Virus record (IMG/VR): IMGVR_UViG_3300020021_000248
Location: 1-21,133 of that record
Source: a virus
Length of the DNA stretch: 21,133 nt
Reading direction: 5' to 3' (one strand)
Position 1 is the first letter of the stretch, and every line of letters starts with the position of its first letter. The translations under genes and the position numbers were made by a program. Below are positions 20,084-21,133 of the stretch, in pieces. Under the pieces are notes generated by a model. That model was given only the letters and a program-made list of their open reading frames with translations, did no database searches and had not been told where the DNA came from.

Positions 20084-20754
20084 TGCAAGCCTCCCGAGAC
20101 GAGATCCTGAAGAACTTGGAGACGCTTCGAGCCCAACAGGGCGAAGAGGCTTACCGTCAAGCACGCGACAGCTTGGCGTTGATGCTGGTCGGGCAGCCTC
20201 GGGGAGAGGAATTTTTGAAGGACGCCTTCCCTGATCTCGACATCGAAGGTCTCCGAGAAATGGCTCGTCAAGCCGCCGCAGAGAAAACCGCTCAAGCTCC
20301 CGTCAACGATATGCTGGCTCTCATCCGCACCCACGTTCCCCACTTGCAAACCGAAGCTCAGCTGGACATCTTCATGACGGCCTTCAACGCCTTCACGTTG
20401 ACGTTCGACAGCTACTTCGCCAACAACCCGGAGGCGGCCCTCAAAGCTCGGGCGACCGTCAACCAAGCGCTCGACCTTGCCCAGCAGGCGGGGACCGTGG
20501 CTCAGCAGGTGGCGGAGATGCCGGCCGAAGATCGTAGCTCTGAAGCTCAGAAGTTCGTCGAGACCCCCAGGCTCTTCACTGAAGCGGACGAAAAGGTCCG
20601 GCTCCTCGCTGAACTAGGGACCCTCACTTCCAAGAATGAACTGAACAATTGGTATCGAAACGAGCGAAAGCGAATCGACGGAGTGGTGTCTAAGACCCTT
20701 CGTGATGAGTTATTTGACGCCATTCGGATCAAGCACAGCCAGTATTCAAACTGA
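20083..20754 (+). CDS. Helical protein of unknown function
   Basis: 223 residues, start coupled by TAATG. Almost entirely helical: N-terminal amphipathic helices (MQASRDEILKNLETLRAQQG), Ala/Gln-rich middle (NQALDLAQQAGTVAQQVAEM), and a C-terminal basic segment (NNWYRNERKRIDGVVSKT; ELFDAIRIKHSQ) that could bind nucleic acid or protein. No membrane segment and no Cys. Family not recognised. Confidence 0.7.
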   Translation: MQASRDEILKNLETLRAQQGEEAYRQARDSLALMLVGQPRGEEFLKDAFPDLDIEGLREMARQAAAEKTAQAPVNDMLALIRTHVPHLQTEAQLDIFMTAFNAFTLTFDSYFANNPEAALKARATVNQALDLAQQAGTVAQQVAEMPAEDRSSEAQKFVETPRLFTEADEKVRLLAELGTLTSKNELNNWYRNERKRIDGVVSKTLRDELFDAIRIKHSQYSN

Positions 20755-20763
20755 GGCTCAACC

Positions 20764-21133
20764 GTGACGCCCTCGGAGATCAACGCTCCGAGGGGGGTCC
20801 GTATTCGGATCGAGTACACGGACCAACCCCTTTATCGGTACGGCAGTTACGAGCCCGCTAAGGGGTGGTTCACCACACAGCGAAAACGCGCTCCCATCGT
20901 CAACAGCGAGGAAATGCGTGAAGAGGGATTGGCGTACTTCCGAGCGGCCCTCAAAGAACAGGGTGTAGCGGGAGAGGTCTCGCTCGAAGAAGTAGCGAGC
21001 TTCGATCCTGATTGGTGCACTCCGCCCGGCGGCACCATCCGGGAATGTATGGAGCAGACCCCGTTGACGGAAGCGGAGCTTGCCGAGAAGCTGGGCCTAC
21101 CGGACGTGAAGGGTCTCCTTGAAGGTGAGACGG
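20764..21133 (+). CDS. HigA-like XRE-type HTH protein, N-terminal part (runs off right edge)
   Basis: Frame open from GTG 20764 to the window end (123 codons), nine bases after the previous stop; TGAGG upstream is a weak SD. The first ~75 residues are a strand-rich region (VRIRIEYTDQPLYRYGSYEP) not typical of HigA. Residues ~82-122 match the HigA/VapI-type helix-turn-helix: DPDWCTPPGGTIRECMEQ then LTEAELAEKLGLPDVKGLLE, where the Pro-Pro-Gly-x-Thr-Ile segment is characteristic. It probably binds DNA; antitoxin function is not shown and no toxin is visible. An inverted repeat overlaps its first codons. Confidence 0.7.
   Translation, partial: MTPSEINAPRGVRIRIEYTDQPLYRYGSYEPAKGWFTTQRKRAPIVNSEEMREEGLAYFRAALKEQGVAGEVSLEEVASFDPDWCTPPGGTIRECMEQTPLTEAELAEKLGLPDVKGLLEGET
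20770..20794. repeat. 9-bp inverted repeat at the start of the HigA-like gene
   Basis: CCCTCGGAG (20770-20778), 7-base spacer, CTCCGAGGG (20786-20794), perfect. It begins at codon 3 of the gene. Could be an autoregulatory operator, an mRNA hairpin slowing initiation, or a terminator of the upstream gene. Confidence 0.6.

Overview
The window reads as a gene-dense segment (more than 90% coding, GC in the upper fifties by eye) of a large tailed-phage or phage-like genome. The reasons are short genes packed head to tail with ATGA/GTGA/TAATG overlaps, two free-standing GIY-YIG homing endonucleases, many small unknown genes, and a mix often met in very large phages: ClpX, a long von Willebrand factor A (vWA) protein, a macro domain, an RyR domain, a nitrilase-fold amidase, a DndB/DGQHR protein, DUF1848 and an Ala/Lys/Pro-rich histone-H1-like protein. 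No terminase, portal, capsid, tail, polymerase, tRNA or CRISPR is visible, so phage origin is an inference; a large plasmid or integrated element is not excluded. Several start codons sit 6-8 bases after a TAnnnT box with no Shine-Dalgarno (SD) sequence, the leaderless style common in Actinobacteria and Deinococcus, so such a host is possible but unproven.

Layout. 2-2379 (+): end of an unknown gene, three small genes, a RadA/DnaB-like P-loop ATPase and a macro-domain protein, tightly overlapping. 2475-5922 (+): vWA protein, GIY-YIG endonuclease 1, a folded intergenic region and a small winged-helix-like gene. 5986-6764 (-): two-gene minus-strand island. 6799-7457 (+): an unknown gene and a Cys-rich zinc protein ending in a 12-bp hairpin. 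7593-10481 (+): DndB/DGQHR protein, GIY-YIG endonuclease 2, carbon-nitrogen hydrolase. 10551-11476: RyR-domain gene facing a minus-strand unknown gene across a GC-rich hairpin. 11526-18547 (+): ClpX, two proteins sharing an N-terminal RLVAR tag, DUF1848, a run of small genes including a repeated Cys-cluster protein, and the H1-like DNA-binding protein. 18690-21133 (+): unknown gene, YkgJ-type Cys-cluster protein, small zinc protein, helical protein, and the start of a HigA-like HTH protein that runs off the edge.

How the parts may work together. The H1-like and winged-helix proteins, the RecA-fold ATPase and the DndB-like protein point to DNA packaging, replication or modification sensing. 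ClpX (with a ClpP-docking VGF loop but a divergent RKH loop) suggests redirection of host proteolysis. Macro and RyR domains occur in nucleotide-signalling and conflict systems. The most distinctive non-coding signals are a recurring (C)GGTGTA element ahead of genes, often at the centre of an inverted repeat, and unusually strong hairpins around the homing endonucleases and in two intergenic leaders. Three places where the best start or reading frame needs a -1 shift may be assembly errors or real recoding.
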